Positions 42,544 through 51,763 of a DNA stretch of 64,000 nt are shown here, piece by piece; the first letter of the stretch is position 1; every line of letters begins with the position of its first letter. Location of the stretch: assembly GCA_021647885.1 (NCBI GenBank), contig JAKITV010000003.1, positions 55,860 to 119,859 on the forward strand. The letters are read 5' to 3'. A model generated the notes under the pieces. The model searched no databases and had not been told where the DNA came from. It saw only the letters and a program-made list of their open reading frames with translations. Source of the stretch: Flavobacteriaceae bacterium (GTDB lineage: Bacteria; Bacteroidota; Bacteroidia; Flavobacteriales; Flavobacteriaceae). The position numbers and the translations under genes are program-made.

Positions 42544-44028
42544 ATGAAAAAGCATATTTTTCTTTTATTCTTCTTTGGAGTAATTCTTTCTTACAGCCAA
42601 AGTAGAAAAATTCCAATAGATACCATGGTTGCAACCACACATAATACTACTGTAAAAGGTCAAAATTTCTCTTATACAGCAACTACTGGAACACAGCCAG
42701 TTTGGGATAAAGAAGGTAAGCCAATAGCAACTTTGTTTTATACATACTACAAACGAAATAATACTAAAAGTGCTAATAGACCACTTATTATTTCATTTAA
42801 TGGTGGACCTGGATCAGCTTCAGTTTGGATGCATATTGCCTATACTGGACCTCGTATTTTAAATATTGATGACGAAGGCTATCCTGTGCAACCTTATGGC
42901 TTTAGAAACAATCCATATTCTATTTTAGATGTTGCAGATATTGTTTTTGTAAATCCTGTAAATACAGGTTATTCAAGGATGATTCCTGATAAAGAAGGAA
43001 AAATGCCAGAAAGAAAACAATTCTTCGGAATTAATGCAGATATTAAATATTTAGCAGAATGGGTAAACACTTTTGTTTCTCGAAATAACCGTTGGGAATC
43101 TCCTAAATATATTATTGGTGAAAGTTATGGAGGTACTCGTGTTATGGGATTATCAAATGAACTTCAAAGCTCGCATTGGATGTATTTAAATGGTGTGATT
43201 TTAGTTTCTCCAGCAGATTATAACCTTTATAGTACTGGTCAACCTATTTATTCAGCAATTAATTTACCTTACTTTACAGCTGCTGCTTGGTATCATAAGG
43301 TATTGCCAGCAGTTTTACAAAGCAAAGATTTAACTGAAATTTTACCAGAAGTAGAAGACTATGCCATAAATATATTAATGCCAGCAATAGCTAAAGGAGG
43401 TTTTATTTCAGATGCTGAAAGGAATGATGTTGCAGAAAAAATGTCTTACTATTCAGGACTTAATAAAAAGGCAATTATACAGCATAATTTAGTTGTTCCT
43501 ACTAGTTTCTTTTGGAAAGAACTACTACGTGATAAAACAGGGCAAACCATTGGCAGATTAGATTCTCGTTATTTAGGACTCGACAAAATGGAAGCTGGGA
43601 CGAGACCAGATTATAGTGCCGAATTAACATCTTGGTTACATTCTTTTACGCCAGCAATAAACCATTATATTAAAAAAGAATTAAAATTTGATACTGATAT
43701 TAAGTACAATATGTTTGGTTCTGTACGCCCTTGGGATAGAGAAAATAATACTACTAGAGAAGATTTACGTAAAGCAATGGCAGCCAATCCCTATTTAAAA
43801 GTATTAAATCAATCGGGTTATTACGATGGAGCTACTACTTATTTCGCTGCTAAATATACTTTATCACAAATTGACCCAAGTGGAAAAATGAAGGATCGCT
43901 TTACGTTTAAAGGCTACAGAAGTGGACATATGATGTACTTGAGAAAAGAAGATTTAATTAAATCTAATGAGGATTTAAGAGAATTTATAAAAAAATCTTC
44001 TGCCAATGGTAAAGCTGCTAAATATTAA
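42544..44028 (+). CDS. S10-family serine carboxypeptidase-like protein, secreted
   Basis: 494 residues. Signal peptide (FLLFFFGVILSYSQ, cleavage near residue 20). The alpha/beta-hydrolase fold of S10 peptidases shows FNGGPGSASVWMHIAYTGPR (oxyanion loop), the nucleophile serine in IIGESYGGTRVMG, and the catalytic His in YRSGHMMYLRKEDL. Catalytic Asp is probably in NQSGYYDGAT. Predicted to be periplasmic or secreted, cleaving C-terminal residues from peptides. The next gene begins after 3 bases and encodes a lipoprotein, so they are likely co-transcribed. Confidence 0.92.
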   Translation: MKKHIFLLFFFGVILSYSQSRKIPIDTMVATTHNTTVKGQNFSYTATTGTQPVWDKEGKPIATLFYTYYKRNNTKSANRPLIISFNGGPGSASVWMHIAYTGPRILNIDDEGYPVQPYGFRNNPYSILDVADIVFVNPVNTGYSRMIPDKEGKMPERKQFFGINADIKYLAEWVNTFVSRNNRWESPKYIIGESYGGTRVMGLSNELQSSHWMYLNGVILVSPADYNLYSTGQPIYSAINLPYFTAAAWYHKVLPAVLQSKDLTEILPEVEDYAINILMPAIAKGGFISDAERNDVAEKMSYYSGLNKKAIIQHNLVVPTSFFWKELLRDKTGQTIGRLDSRYLGLDKMEAGTRPDYSAELTSWLHSFTPAINHYIKKELKFDTDIKYNMFGSVRPWDRENNTTREDLRKAMAANPYLKVLNQSGYYDGATTYFAAKYTLSQIDPSGKMKDRFTFKGYRSGHMMYLRKEDLIKSNEDLREFIKKSSANGKAAKY

Positions 44029-44031
44029 ACA

Positions 44032-45264
44032 ATGAGAAACCATTTATTTCTTGGATTGCAAACACTTTTCATTTTAGTTGTTTTGTGTTCTTGCAAATCT
44101 GAACCTATAGAAACTATAACATTTATTGAAACTCCAACAGGTTTGATTAGTTCTGAACCAAATTTGCATAAAACTAAAGATGGCACTATATATTTAAGTT
44201 GGATAGAAACCAATGCCGACAAAAGCAGTACACTTACTTTTTCAACTTTAAACAATAATAATAGTTGGTCGCAACCTAAACCTATTGCTAATGGTACAGA
44301 TTGGTTTGTAAATTGGGCAGACTTCCCTTCTATTTCTTCTTTTGGAAAAAGTAGTTTAGCTGCTCATTTTTTAGACAAAAGCGCTGAAGATACTTTTGCT
44401 TACGATGTTAAGCTTACCATTTCCAACGATAATGGAAATACTTGGAATACTCCATTTATTCCACATAAGGATAATACAAAAACAGAACATGGTTTTGTTA
44501 GTAAAGTTGCCATAAATGATGACAGCTTTCTTGCTGTATGGCTAGATGGAAGACAAATGGCTTATGCCGAAAAGGATTCTACAATAACCAAAGAAATGAC
44601 TTTAAGAAGTGCTATTATAAACAAAGATGGAGAATTAATAAACGAATATTTGTTAGACAATCGTGTTTGTGATTGCTGCCAGACAGATGCTGCAATGACA
44701 AACAATGGACCAATAGTAGTGTATAGAGATCGCTCTGAAAAAGAAATTAGGGATATTTATTACGTGAGACAGATTAATAATAAATGGACAGAACCAAAAC
44801 CCATTTTTAATGATAATTGGGAAATCGTTGGTTGTCCAGTTAATGGAGCTGCAATTTCAACCAAAGGCGATACTGTAGTTGTAGTTTGGTTTACTATGGC
44901 TTATAATTTTCCTAAAGTAAAAGTTGCCTTTTCCAAAGATAATGGCGAAACCTTTGGTAAGCCTATAGATATTGGTGATATAGATCCAATGGGTCGTGTG
45001 GATATTGAGTTATTAGATGATAATTCAGCATTGGTAAGTTGGATGGATATTGTAGAAGAAAACACCGTTATACAGCTCCAAAAAGTATTTAAAGATGGTA
45101 CTTTAAGTGAACTTGTTACATTAACAGAATCTTCAGAAAGCAGATCAAGTGGTTTTCCTAGAATGGTTGTTAAAAACGACATGGCATATTTAACATGGAC
45201 TGATGCCAGAGATAAAAATTCTAGCATTAAAACAGCAAGAGTAAATACTAATAATTTAAGATAG
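44032..45264 (+). CDS. Sialidase-like (BNR) lipoprotein
   Basis: 410 residues. Lipobox in LVVLCSCKSEP (Cys about residue 21). The mature protein has repeated Asp-box-like segments: STLTFSTLNNNNSWSQP, LTISNDNGNTWNTPF and VAFSKDNGETFGKPI, the S/T-x-D-x-G-x-T-W pattern of six-bladed beta-propellers. The sialidase catalytic set (Arg triad, Tyr/Glu pair) is not clearly present, so glycosidase activity is doubtful; it may be a binding or cofactor protein. A CDCCQTDAAMTNNG segment (residues about 216-230) with three cysteines close together is unusual and may bind metal. Confidence 0.8.
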   Translation: MRNHLFLGLQTLFILVVLCSCKSEPIETITFIETPTGLISSEPNLHKTKDGTIYLSWIETNADKSSTLTFSTLNNNNSWSQPKPIANGTDWFVNWADFPSISSFGKSSLAAHFLDKSAEDTFAYDVKLTISNDNGNTWNTPFIPHKDNTKTEHGFVSKVAINDDSFLAVWLDGRQMAYAEKDSTITKEMTLRSAIINKDGELINEYLLDNRVCDCCQTDAAMTNNGPIVVYRDRSEKEIRDIYYVRQINNKWTEPKPIFNDNWEIVGCPVNGAAISTKGDTVVVVWFTMAYNFPKVKVAFSKDNGETFGKPIDIGDIDPMGRVDIELLDDNSALVSWMDIVEENTVIQLQKVFKDGTLSELVTLTESSESRSSGFPRMVVKNDMAYLTWTDARDKNSSIKTARVNTNNLR

Positions 45265-45276
45265 TTGTTGTAAAAA

Positions 45277-46284
45277 ATGCATAAACCTCTTATTAGCATT
45301 CTTATCCCTTTTAAAAACACTGCTGAATTTTTACCAGAATGTCTGCAATCTATTATCAATCAAAGCTATACCCATTGGGAGTTATTAATTGTTGATGATG
45401 GCTCAACCGATGAAAGCTTCAAATTAGTTGAAAGTTTTGCTAATAAAGATTCCCGAATTCAGCTCTTTAAAAATAATGGACACGGAATTATTGAAGCACT
45501 TCGACTCGCTTTCAGTAAAAGTAAAGGCGAATTGATTACAAGAATGGATAGCGATGATATAATGTCTTTTAATAAATTAGAAGTATTAAGTGCTAACCTT
45601 ATAAAACATGGCAAAAAGCATGTAGCTATTGGATTGGTCAACTATTTTTCTGAAACAGGAATTGGAGATGGCTATTCTAAATATGAAACTTGGATAAATA
45701 ACCTCACTTTAAAAGGAACAAATTATTCTGAAATTTATAAAGAATGTGTCATTCCTTCTCCATGTTGGATGGTTCATCGCGAAGATTTAATTAATGCAAA
45801 TGCTTTTAATCCTAATCTCTATCCTGAAGATTACGATCTTACTTTCAGGTTTTACGAAAAAGGCTATACCTGTATTCCTTGTAACAGCATTTTGCATCTA
45901 TGGAGAGATTATACCACAAGAGCTTCAAGAACCGATCCTCACTATGCTCATGATTATTTGTTAGATATTAAACTGCACTATTTTTTAAAGCTGGATTATA
46001 ACAATACTAGACCACTAACAGTTTGGGGAGCTGGAGATAAAGGAAAAACAATTGCCAAGACCTTGATAGAAAATGAAGTCCCTTTTGATTGGATTTGCGA
46101 CAATCCAAAAAAAATTGGTCGTGATATTTATGGCAAAAAGCTTAAGCCGTTCTCTTTCTTAAAGCAGATTAAAAACCCACAAAGCATCATAACTGTGGCT
46201 AATGCAGAAGCTCAAAAACAAATAAAACAATATCTTAAACAACTAGAACTTCAATCGATGGTTGATTATTTTTTCTTTTGCTAA
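45277..46284 (+). CDS. Glycosyltransferase family 2 with extra C-terminal domain
   Basis: 335 residues. GT-A fold in the first 210: ISILIPFKNTAEFLPECLQSI, LLIVDDGSTDES, ITRMDSDDIMS (DxD), and CWMVHREDLINANAFN. The last 85 residues read TVWGAGDKGKTIAKTLIEN, DWICDNPKKIGRDIYGK and QSIITVANAEAQKQIKQYL. This looks like a Rossmann-type nucleotide-binding domain similar to the N-terminal half of PglD-type proteins. The combination may couple sugar transfer with a nucleotide-sensing domain. Acceptor unknown; not next to other glycan genes. Confidence 0.85.
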   Translation: MHKPLISILIPFKNTAEFLPECLQSIINQSYTHWELLIVDDGSTDESFKLVESFANKDSRIQLFKNNGHGIIEALRLAFSKSKGELITRMDSDDIMSFNKLEVLSANLIKHGKKHVAIGLVNYFSETGIGDGYSKYETWINNLTLKGTNYSEIYKECVIPSPCWMVHREDLINANAFNPNLYPEDYDLTFRFYEKGYTCIPCNSILHLWRDYTTRASRTDPHYAHDYLLDIKLHYFLKLDYNNTRPLTVWGAGDKGKTIAKTLIENEVPFDWICDNPKKIGRDIYGKKLKPFSFLKQIKNPQSIITVANAEAQKQIKQYLKQLELQSMVDYFFFC

Positions 46285-46373
46285 AAGCATATGTCATAAA
46301 AATTTAGTTTATGATAAAGAACGAAGCATATAAGATATATTTTAATATTGAATATTTTATTAGTTCCTGTTTT

Positions 46374-46407
46374 TAGACCTCACAGGTTTTAAAACCTGTG
46401 AGGTCTA
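46374..46407. repeat. Perfect 34-base palindrome
   Basis: TAGACCTCACAGGTTTT (46374-46390) is followed immediately by its exact reverse complement to 46407. It may serve as a bidirectional terminator for the GT2 gene, but no T-run follows. It resembles a dispersed flavobacterial palindrome with core CCTCACAGG, though only one copy is in this window. Confidence 0.85.
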
Positions 46408-46478
46408 GATAAGTCAAAGACTTTGATAAAAAAGTTAAATTTCTCAAAATGATACCAAGTTTATCAGGTTTCATTTTC

Positions 46479-46486
46479 TATATTTG
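46479..46486 (+). promoter_or_regulatory. Bacteroidota -7 box for the BatA-type gene
   Basis: TATATTTG matches TAnnTTTG and lies about 17 bases upstream of the ATG at 46503. Confidence 0.5.
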
Positions 46487-46502
46487 ACAAATCATTTTTA
46501 GG

Positions 46503-48425
46503 ATGCTGTTTAAACACCCAGAACTTCTTTACGCTTTACTCCTTTTACTCATTCCTATTATAATCCATTTATTTCAATTACGTCGTTTTCAAAAAGTTGA
46601 ATTCACAAATGTCCAGTTTTTAAAGAATGTGGTTTTACAAACCCGAAAAAGCTCACAACTCAAAAAGTGGCTCACATTATTTATAAGATTATTATTGTTA
46701 GCAGCTATAATTGTTGCATTTGCACAGCCATATACGTCTAAATTTCAAAACTTAAAAATCAATACCAAAACAGTTATATATCTTGACAATTCCTTTAGTA
46801 TGCAAGCCAAAGGTGAGAAAGGAGAGCTTTTAAGAAGAGCTGTTCAAGATGTAATTAGTGTTATGAACGATAAAGATGAAATTACTGTTTTCACTAATAG
46901 CAACACCTTTAAAAATGCAACGAAAAAAACTGTTAAAAACGAATTATTGAATCTTGAATATACTTCAAATCAGTTAAATTATGATGCGGTTATTTTAAAA
47001 GGGAAACAACTGTTTAACAAAGAAGCTTCCACTTTAAAACACTTGGTCTTGATTTCCGATTTTCAGCAACAACAAAAAGATTTAATAATTGCTCCAGATA
47101 GTTTAATAAATATAAATTTAGTACAACTAAAGCCCATTAACACTAATAATATTAGCATTGATAGTGTCTATATTTCTAAAACCAATGCAAGTAATATAGA
47201 ACTTACGGTTTTATTAAAACAGCAAGACAATACAGTTAGAGATATTTCAATTTCTTTGTTTAATAACGATAATCTCATTGCTAAAACGTCGGTTAATAGT
47301 AATGGTGAATTAAAAGGCACATTTACACTTCCTGACAATAATGAAATTAATGGCAAAATTACCATTGAAGACGCAAACCTTCAGTTTGATAACACTTTAT
47401 ATTTTAATATTAATCAACGTCCAAAGATTAATGTGTTAACTATAAATTCGGCGAATGACAATTACTTAAAACGTGTCTTTACTGATGATGAATTTAGCTA
47501 TAAAGCTACAGCTTTCAATCAATTAAATTATAATGATATTGAACAACAAAGCTTAATTGTTTTGAATGAATTAGACAATCTTCCCCTAGCTCTAATTAAC
47601 GCTTTAAAAACGTTTTCTAATAATGGAGGATACATATTAACTATTCCTTCAATAAGTATTGATAAATCTTCTTATAATCAGCTATTTACGAATTATAGTA
47701 ACATGGTTTTTGGTTCAATAAATACTTCTGAAAAGAAACTAACTACAATCAACTATTCACATCCTATTTATAGCGATGTTTTCGATAAAAAGGTGTCTAA
47801 TTTTCAATATCCAAAAGTAAATTCATTTTATGAATTAACATCTGGCAGCAGTCCAATTCTTCAGTTTGAAGACGGTAAACCCTTTTTATTGCAAAGTGGA
47901 AATCTATTTGTGTTTTCTTCAGCATTAAATCCTAAAAATTCAAATTTTATAGACTCACCTCTTATTGTACCAACACTTTATAATATTGGGCGACAAAGTT
48001 TGCAATTACCAAAACTTTACTACACAATTGGTAGGGAAAACACTTTTGATATTAATACCACAATGCAACAAGATGATATTTTAAAATTAAAATCGAGTGT
48101 AGCAGAAATTATACCACAGCAGCGTACTTACAGCAACAAAGTAACAATTACAACAAGCGAGACTCCCGATCTTGCTGCTATTTACGAAATTGCCAACAAG
48201 ACAGAAATATTAGAACATATTAGCTATAATTATAATAGAAATGAAAGTGAAATGAGTTACTTGAGCCTTAACACAATTAAAAATGCAAAGATCACTAATT
48301 CTATCCCTCAAATTTTTAATGACATAAAAAGTGATGTAAATGTTAATGAGCTATGGAAATGGTTTGTTATTTTTGCAATAATCTTATTAGTTTTAGAAAT
48401 GCTCATCTTAAGATATTTTAAATGA
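46503..48425 (+). CDS. BatA-domain membrane protein
   Basis: 640 residues. The N-terminus MLFKHPELLYALLLLLIPIIIHLFQLRRFQKVEFTNVQFL is the double-helix BatA/aerotolerance domain, followed by a second helix (FIRLLLLAAIIVAFAQPY). A VWA-like segment begins VIYLDNSFSMQAKGEKGELL (DxSxS). The C-terminal half is a large periplasmic-type domain, and a final helix lies near 615-635 (FVIFAIILLVLEMLIL). Function unknown but membrane-associated. Its stop overlaps the dihydroorotase-like gene by 4 bases (ATGA), indicating coupling. This adjacency is common in Flavobacteriia. Confidence 0.88.
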   Translation: MLFKHPELLYALLLLLIPIIIHLFQLRRFQKVEFTNVQFLKNVVLQTRKSSQLKKWLTLFIRLLLLAAIIVAFAQPYTSKFQNLKINTKTVIYLDNSFSMQAKGEKGELLRRAVQDVISVMNDKDEITVFTNSNTFKNATKKTVKNELLNLEYTSNQLNYDAVILKGKQLFNKEASTLKHLVLISDFQQQQKDLIIAPDSLININLVQLKPINTNNISIDSVYISKTNASNIELTVLLKQQDNTVRDISISLFNNDNLIAKTSVNSNGELKGTFTLPDNNEINGKITIEDANLQFDNTLYFNINQRPKINVLTINSANDNYLKRVFTDDEFSYKATAFNQLNYNDIEQQSLIVLNELDNLPLALINALKTFSNNGGYILTIPSISIDKSSYNQLFTNYSNMVFGSINTSEKKLTTINYSHPIYSDVFDKKVSNFQYPKVNSFYELTSGSSPILQFEDGKPFLLQSGNLFVFSSALNPKNSNFIDSPLIVPTLYNIGRQSLQLPKLYYTIGRENTFDINTTMQQDDILKLKSSVAEIIPQQRTYSNKVTITTSETPDLAAIYEIANKTEILEHISYNYNRNESEMSYLSLNTIKNAKITNSIPQIFNDIKSDVNVNELWKWFVIFAIILLVLEMLILRYFK

Positions 48426-49675
48426 ACGTACTCATAAAATCGGCTACAATTATTGACCTAAAAAGTGACTTCCATAATAAAAAAGTTGATATTTTAGTTG
48501 AAAAAGGGACTATTACTAATATTGCCAATCGCATTAAAAACACAAAAAAACACAGAGAAATATCTCTGGATAACCTACACATTTCTCAAGGTTGGTTCGA
48601 TAGTAGTGTAAGTTTTGGAGAACCTGGTTTTGAAGAACGTGAAACGATTGAAAATGGGTTAAAAACAGCAGCAAAATCAGGATTTACATCAGTTGCCGTA
48701 AATGCAAATACAAATCCTGTAATAAGTACAAATACGGATGTTTCGTTTTTAAAATCTAAAGCTGATAAGCATGCCGTAGATTTATATCCTATTGGAGCAT
48801 TAACAAAACATAGTGATGGAGAACATCTTGCCGAATTGTATGACATGCATAATACTGGAGCTGTTGCCTTTGGAGATTACCAAAAGCCTATTTGCAATCC
48901 TAATTTAATGAAGATTGCACTACAATATGCTAGCAATTTTGATGGATTGGTATGCTCCTTCCCACAGGAAGGTAACATTGCAGGACAAGGCGTAATGAAC
49001 GAAAATATTACAAGTACTACCATTGGCTTAAAAGGGATTCCTGCATTAGCTGAAGAATTGCAAATTGCCAGAGATTTGTTTTTATTGGATTATACAGGTG
49101 GAAAATTGCATATTCCAACTATTTCTACAGCAAAATCGGTAGAATTAATACGGAATGCTAAAAAGAACAAACTCGATGTGAGTTGCAGTGTAGCAATACA
49201 CAATCTGCTTTTTACAGACGAAAATCTTAGTGATTTCGACACAAGCTTTAAAGTCAATCCTCCACTTCGTACCCAAAAAGATATTGATGCTTTAATGGTC
49301 GGATTAAAAGATGGTACAATAGATATGCTTACAAGCGACCATAATCCTTTGGATATTGAGCTTAAAAAAATTGAGTTTGATTTTGCTTCATACGGAACAA
49401 TAGGCTTAGAATCTGCGTTTGGAGCGTTAAATACCATATTCACACTAAAGAAAACCATTGATTTATTAACCAAGGGAAAAGAACGTTTTAAAATTGAATC
49501 TCCTCCAATTAATATTGGTAATAAATTGAATATTACCTTATTTAATCCTGGAGACAACTATGTTTTTTCAACAAAAGACATCGTTTCAAAATCTAAAAAC
49601 AGTATGTTTTTTGGTGCTGAAATGCAAGGAAGGGTTTACGGAATTTACAGTAACAATAAAATAGTATTAAATTAA
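48422..49675 (+). CDS. Dihydroorotase-like protein lacking metal ligands
   Basis: 417 residues of the amidohydrolase superfamily, dihydroorotase (PyrC type I) branch. The fold is clear from LHISQGWFDSSVSFGEPGFEERETIENG, PALAEELQIARDLFL, LRTQKDIDALMVGLKDGTIDMLTSDHNPLD and the C-terminal SKNSMFFGAEMQGRV. However, the first zinc-binding motif normally reads DxHxHxR; here it is DSSVSF, so both histidines are replaced by Ser. This resembles non-catalytic PyrC' subunits known to scaffold aspartate transcarbamoylase in other bacteria. It may therefore be structural rather than enzymatic; a catalytic dihydroorotase elsewhere is expected. Confidence 0.87.
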   Translation: MNVLIKSATIIDLKSDFHNKKVDILVEKGTITNIANRIKNTKKHREISLDNLHISQGWFDSSVSFGEPGFEERETIENGLKTAAKSGFTSVAVNANTNPVISTNTDVSFLKSKADKHAVDLYPIGALTKHSDGEHLAELYDMHNTGAVAFGDYQKPICNPNLMKIALQYASNFDGLVCSFPQEGNIAGQGVMNENITSTTIGLKGIPALAEELQIARDLFLLDYTGGKLHIPTISTAKSVELIRNAKKNKLDVSCSVAIHNLLFTDENLSDFDTSFKVNPPLRTQKDIDALMVGLKDGTIDMLTSDHNPLDIELKKIEFDFASYGTIGLESAFGALNTIFTLKKTIDLLTKGKERFKIESPPINIGNKLNITLFNPGDNYVFSTKDIVSKSKNSMFFGAEMQGRVYGIYSNNKIVLN

Positions 49676-49683
49676 TAAATAAT

Positions 49684-50013
49684 ATGTCATCACAGGAAAC
49701 AATACAACAAGGAAAAACATTGGCAATAGTAAGCTATTTTACTTTTGTAGGTTTGTTAATTGCAATAATCTTGAATTTAGAAAAGAAAAATCCGTTTACC
49801 TCTTTTCATATCAGGCAAATGTTTGGTTTAATCATTATGCTTATCGTATCTAATGTTACCGAAAAATACATAGACAGTTGGTTAGGTACAATTTTTTGGA
49901 TTATAACATTTGTGAGTTGGCTGTATGGTTTATTTTATGCTTTGCAAGGCAAATACAAAGAAATTCCTTATTTAGGCTCGAAATTTCAAGAATGGTTTAG
50001 AAACATTAATTAA
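49684..50013 (+). CDS. Small membrane protein (DUF4870-like)
   Basis: 109 residues with three or four hydrophobic segments: TLAIVSYFTFVGLLIAIILN, FGLIIMLIVSNV and FWIITFVSWLYGLFYALQG. The FTSFHIRQMFGL motif between helix 1 and helix 2 is typical of DUF4870/Tic20-like small membrane proteins, where F-H-x-R-Q-x is conserved. Topology is probably inner membrane. The downstream hydrolase starts 2 bases after the stop. Confidence 0.82.
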   Translation: MSSQETIQQGKTLAIVSYFTFVGLLIAIILNLEKKNPFTSFHIRQMFGLIIMLIVSNVTEKYIDSWLGTIFWIITFVSWLYGLFYALQGKYKEIPYLGSKFQEWFRNIN

Positions 50014-50015
50014 CA

Positions 50016-50666
50016 TTGAAAAATTTGAGCTTACACTATATTTCCAGACCATCGTCATTAAAAGAAAATGCACCATTGCTTATAATGTTTCATGGTTATG
50101 GTAGCGACGAGAACGATTTATTTTCTTTTGCATCAGAATTACCCGAAGAATTATTCATCATTTCCGTAAGAGCACCTTATGCTATGCAACCTTATGGCTA
50201 TGCTTGGTATAATATAAATTTTGAAGCAGAAAGTGGCAAATGGAACGATAATGTACAAGCAGCAGCATCTCGAGATCTTATTGCAAAATTTATAGATGAA
50301 GTTTGTAATACTTATCCAGTAGATGCAAATAATGTAACACTTTTAGGGTTTAGCCAAGGTACTATTTTAAGTTATGCTGTAGCTTTAACTTATCCTGAAA
50401 AAGTAAAGAACATTATTGCTTTAAGTGGTTATATCAATAAAGACATCTTGCCGGATAATCTTCAAATCAAAGACTACACTCATTTAGATTTTTATTGTTC
50501 TCATGGTAGTGTAGATCAAGTAATACCAGTAGATTGGGCGCGACAAACACCAAATTTTTTAAAAGCATTAAATATTAAGCATCAATACAGCGAGTTTCCT
50601 GTTGGACATGGTGTTGCTCCACAAAATTTTCACGAATTAAGAGATTGGTTAAAAAGTAGGATTTAG
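50016..50666 (+). CDS. Alpha/beta hydrolase, phospholipase/carboxylesterase family
   Basis: 216 residues from TTG. No signal peptide. The fold is that of small esterases such as human APT1 or YpfH: PLLIMFHGYGSDENDLFSFA (oxyanion hole), nucleophile in VTLLGFSQGTILSYAVA (GFSQG), Asp in DFYCSHGSVDQVIPVDWA, and His in SEFPVGHGVAPQNF. It probably hydrolyses short-chain esters or thioesters; natural substrate unknown. It ends a four-gene, tightly spaced run beginning at 46503. Confidence 0.9.
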   Translation: MKNLSLHYISRPSSLKENAPLLIMFHGYGSDENDLFSFASELPEELFIISVRAPYAMQPYGYAWYNINFEAESGKWNDNVQAAASRDLIAKFIDEVCNTYPVDANNVTLLGFSQGTILSYAVALTYPEKVKNIIALSGYINKDILPDNLQIKDYTHLDFYCSHGSVDQVIPVDWARQTPNFLKALNIKHQYSEFPVGHGVAPQNFHELRDWLKSRI

Positions 50667-50692
50667 TTTCTTTTAGACTTCTTAAATTCGAT

Positions 50693-50782
50693 TTAAAGAG
50701 ATTCTCTTTTCTTTTTCTGTGAATAGCTGTTATAACTAATTAAAGTCAGAAGAACTATGGTATGTAAAATGAATTTTTTCAT
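50693..50782 (-). CDS. 29-residue secreted-peptide candidate or gene remnant
   Basis: A 29-codon frame has the shape of a signal peptide plus a short basic tail: MKKFILHTIVLLTLISYNS, then YSQKKKRESL. The YSQ end is typical of flavobacterial signal peptidase I sites. Only about seven residues would remain after cleavage, so it could be a very small secreted peptide or the surviving 5' end of a lost gene. The 161-base gap around it has no other gene. Confidence 0.3.
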   Translation of the reverse strand: MKKFILHTIVLLTLISYNSYSQKKKRESL

Positions 50783-50827
50783 ATTGTAACCAACAGTTAT
50801 TCTTTTTTATTCTTAATTTTTTGACTT

Positions 50828-51052
50828 CTAAAAAGTCAAAACATTTCCCCATGTTAAAAGGAATATTATTAAAATTGTAACCACACCACTAATCATTAAT
50901 ATAAAGTGCCAATAATAAGTTCTCGCTCCCCATGTCTTCCGCATCTTTTTGCTATATTCTTTTTTGTAAAAGCCATTAAAAAACTTCCTAACAAGAAAAA
51001 TGATTATTAAAAAAAGCAATATTACTATTGCTATTGCCCAAATTTTTTCCAT
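50828..51052 (-). CDS. Two-helix membrane protein of unknown function
   Basis: 74 residues. The first helix is IWAIAIVILLFLIIIFLVRKFF and the second FILMISGVVTILIIFLLTWGNVL. A short basic loop with KKEYSKKMRKTWGARTYYWH links them. No recognised family. It lies between small unknown genes in the 50.7-51.7 kb stretch, which otherwise shows no obvious operon. Confidence 0.6.
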   Translation of the reverse strand: MEKIWAIAIVILLFLIIIFLVRKFFNGFYKKEYSKKMRKTWGARTYYWHFILMISGVVTILIIFLLTWGNVLTF

Positions 51053-51231
51053 TTATCGCTTTTTTTAGTTTAAATGTTTTTAATTGTTACCAATGGATAA
51101 GATATCGATCGGTTTCAATGAACGTTGTCTTACGATAAGTAAAGTTAATCAAAATAATTGATAAAGTCAGGTCTTAAATTGTTATTGGCAAACTGTAGAT
51201 TCAGTAAATCATCATTCGCTTTTTTTGATTT

Positions 51232-51741
51232 TTAGTTAGTTTGAGGAGGATACATAAAAAACTCTACCAACTTAAATTTTAATTCTTTATTATCTGTAAT
51301 TTCATAAGTTAAGAACATTTCTCCCCAAAACTTTCCATCGGAAAAATCGGCAATAATCCATTTATGGTTTAAGAGTCTTACCTTATTGATTAGTATTTTC
51401 CCTTCTGTCATAGATGCATAAGGCACAATGGGATGGTCATCTCCTTTATAATCGTTAAGCTTATAAAGCTCATCTTTTATAAAAGGAATCAATTCTGAAG
51501 TATCATAGCCATCGCGTTCAAAATAGCTTAAAGCTTCATCATTATTCTCTAAATTAAAATATAAGAGATTTAAATTTTCGTCTTCTAAAGCCATAATAGA
51601 ATCTTTATAGTCTTGTACTTTCTCTAGTGCTTTTTCTGTTTTTTTTTCGTAAGTTTCTAATATGCTTTTAGAATTTACATATTGAAAAACGACAAATAAG
51701 AGTGTAAAAACAAAGAGGTATAAAAATAGTTTTCCTTTCAT
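51232..51741 (-). CDS. Conserved membrane-anchored protein
   Basis: 169 residues. A signal-anchor helix (FLYLFVFTLLFVVFQYVNS) is followed by a coiled-coil-like segment (YEKKTEKALEKVQDYKDSIMALEDEN) and a globular beta-rich domain (NDEALSYFERDGYDTSELIPF, KVRLLNHKWIIADFSDGKFWGEMFLTYEI). Automated annotations sometimes call such proteins hydrolase, which I cannot support. It is 22 bases upstream... downstream on the same strand from the MBL-fold gene and may share its promoter. Confidence 0.68.
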   Translation of the reverse strand: MKGKLFLYLFVFTLLFVVFQYVNSKSILETYEKKTEKALEKVQDYKDSIMALEDENLNLLYFNLENNDEALSYFERDGYDTSELIPFIKDELYKLNDYKGDDHPIVPYASMTEGKILINKVRLLNHKWIIADFSDGKFWGEMFLTYEITDNKELKFKLVEFFMYPPQTN

Positions 51742-51763
51742 GTGCTAAATTTTATTGTTCATT

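Noticed and set aside
44032..45264. BNR lipoprotein as an active sialidase
   Set aside because: Asp-box-like repeats are present, but the catalytic arginine triad and Tyr/Glu pair could not be identified.
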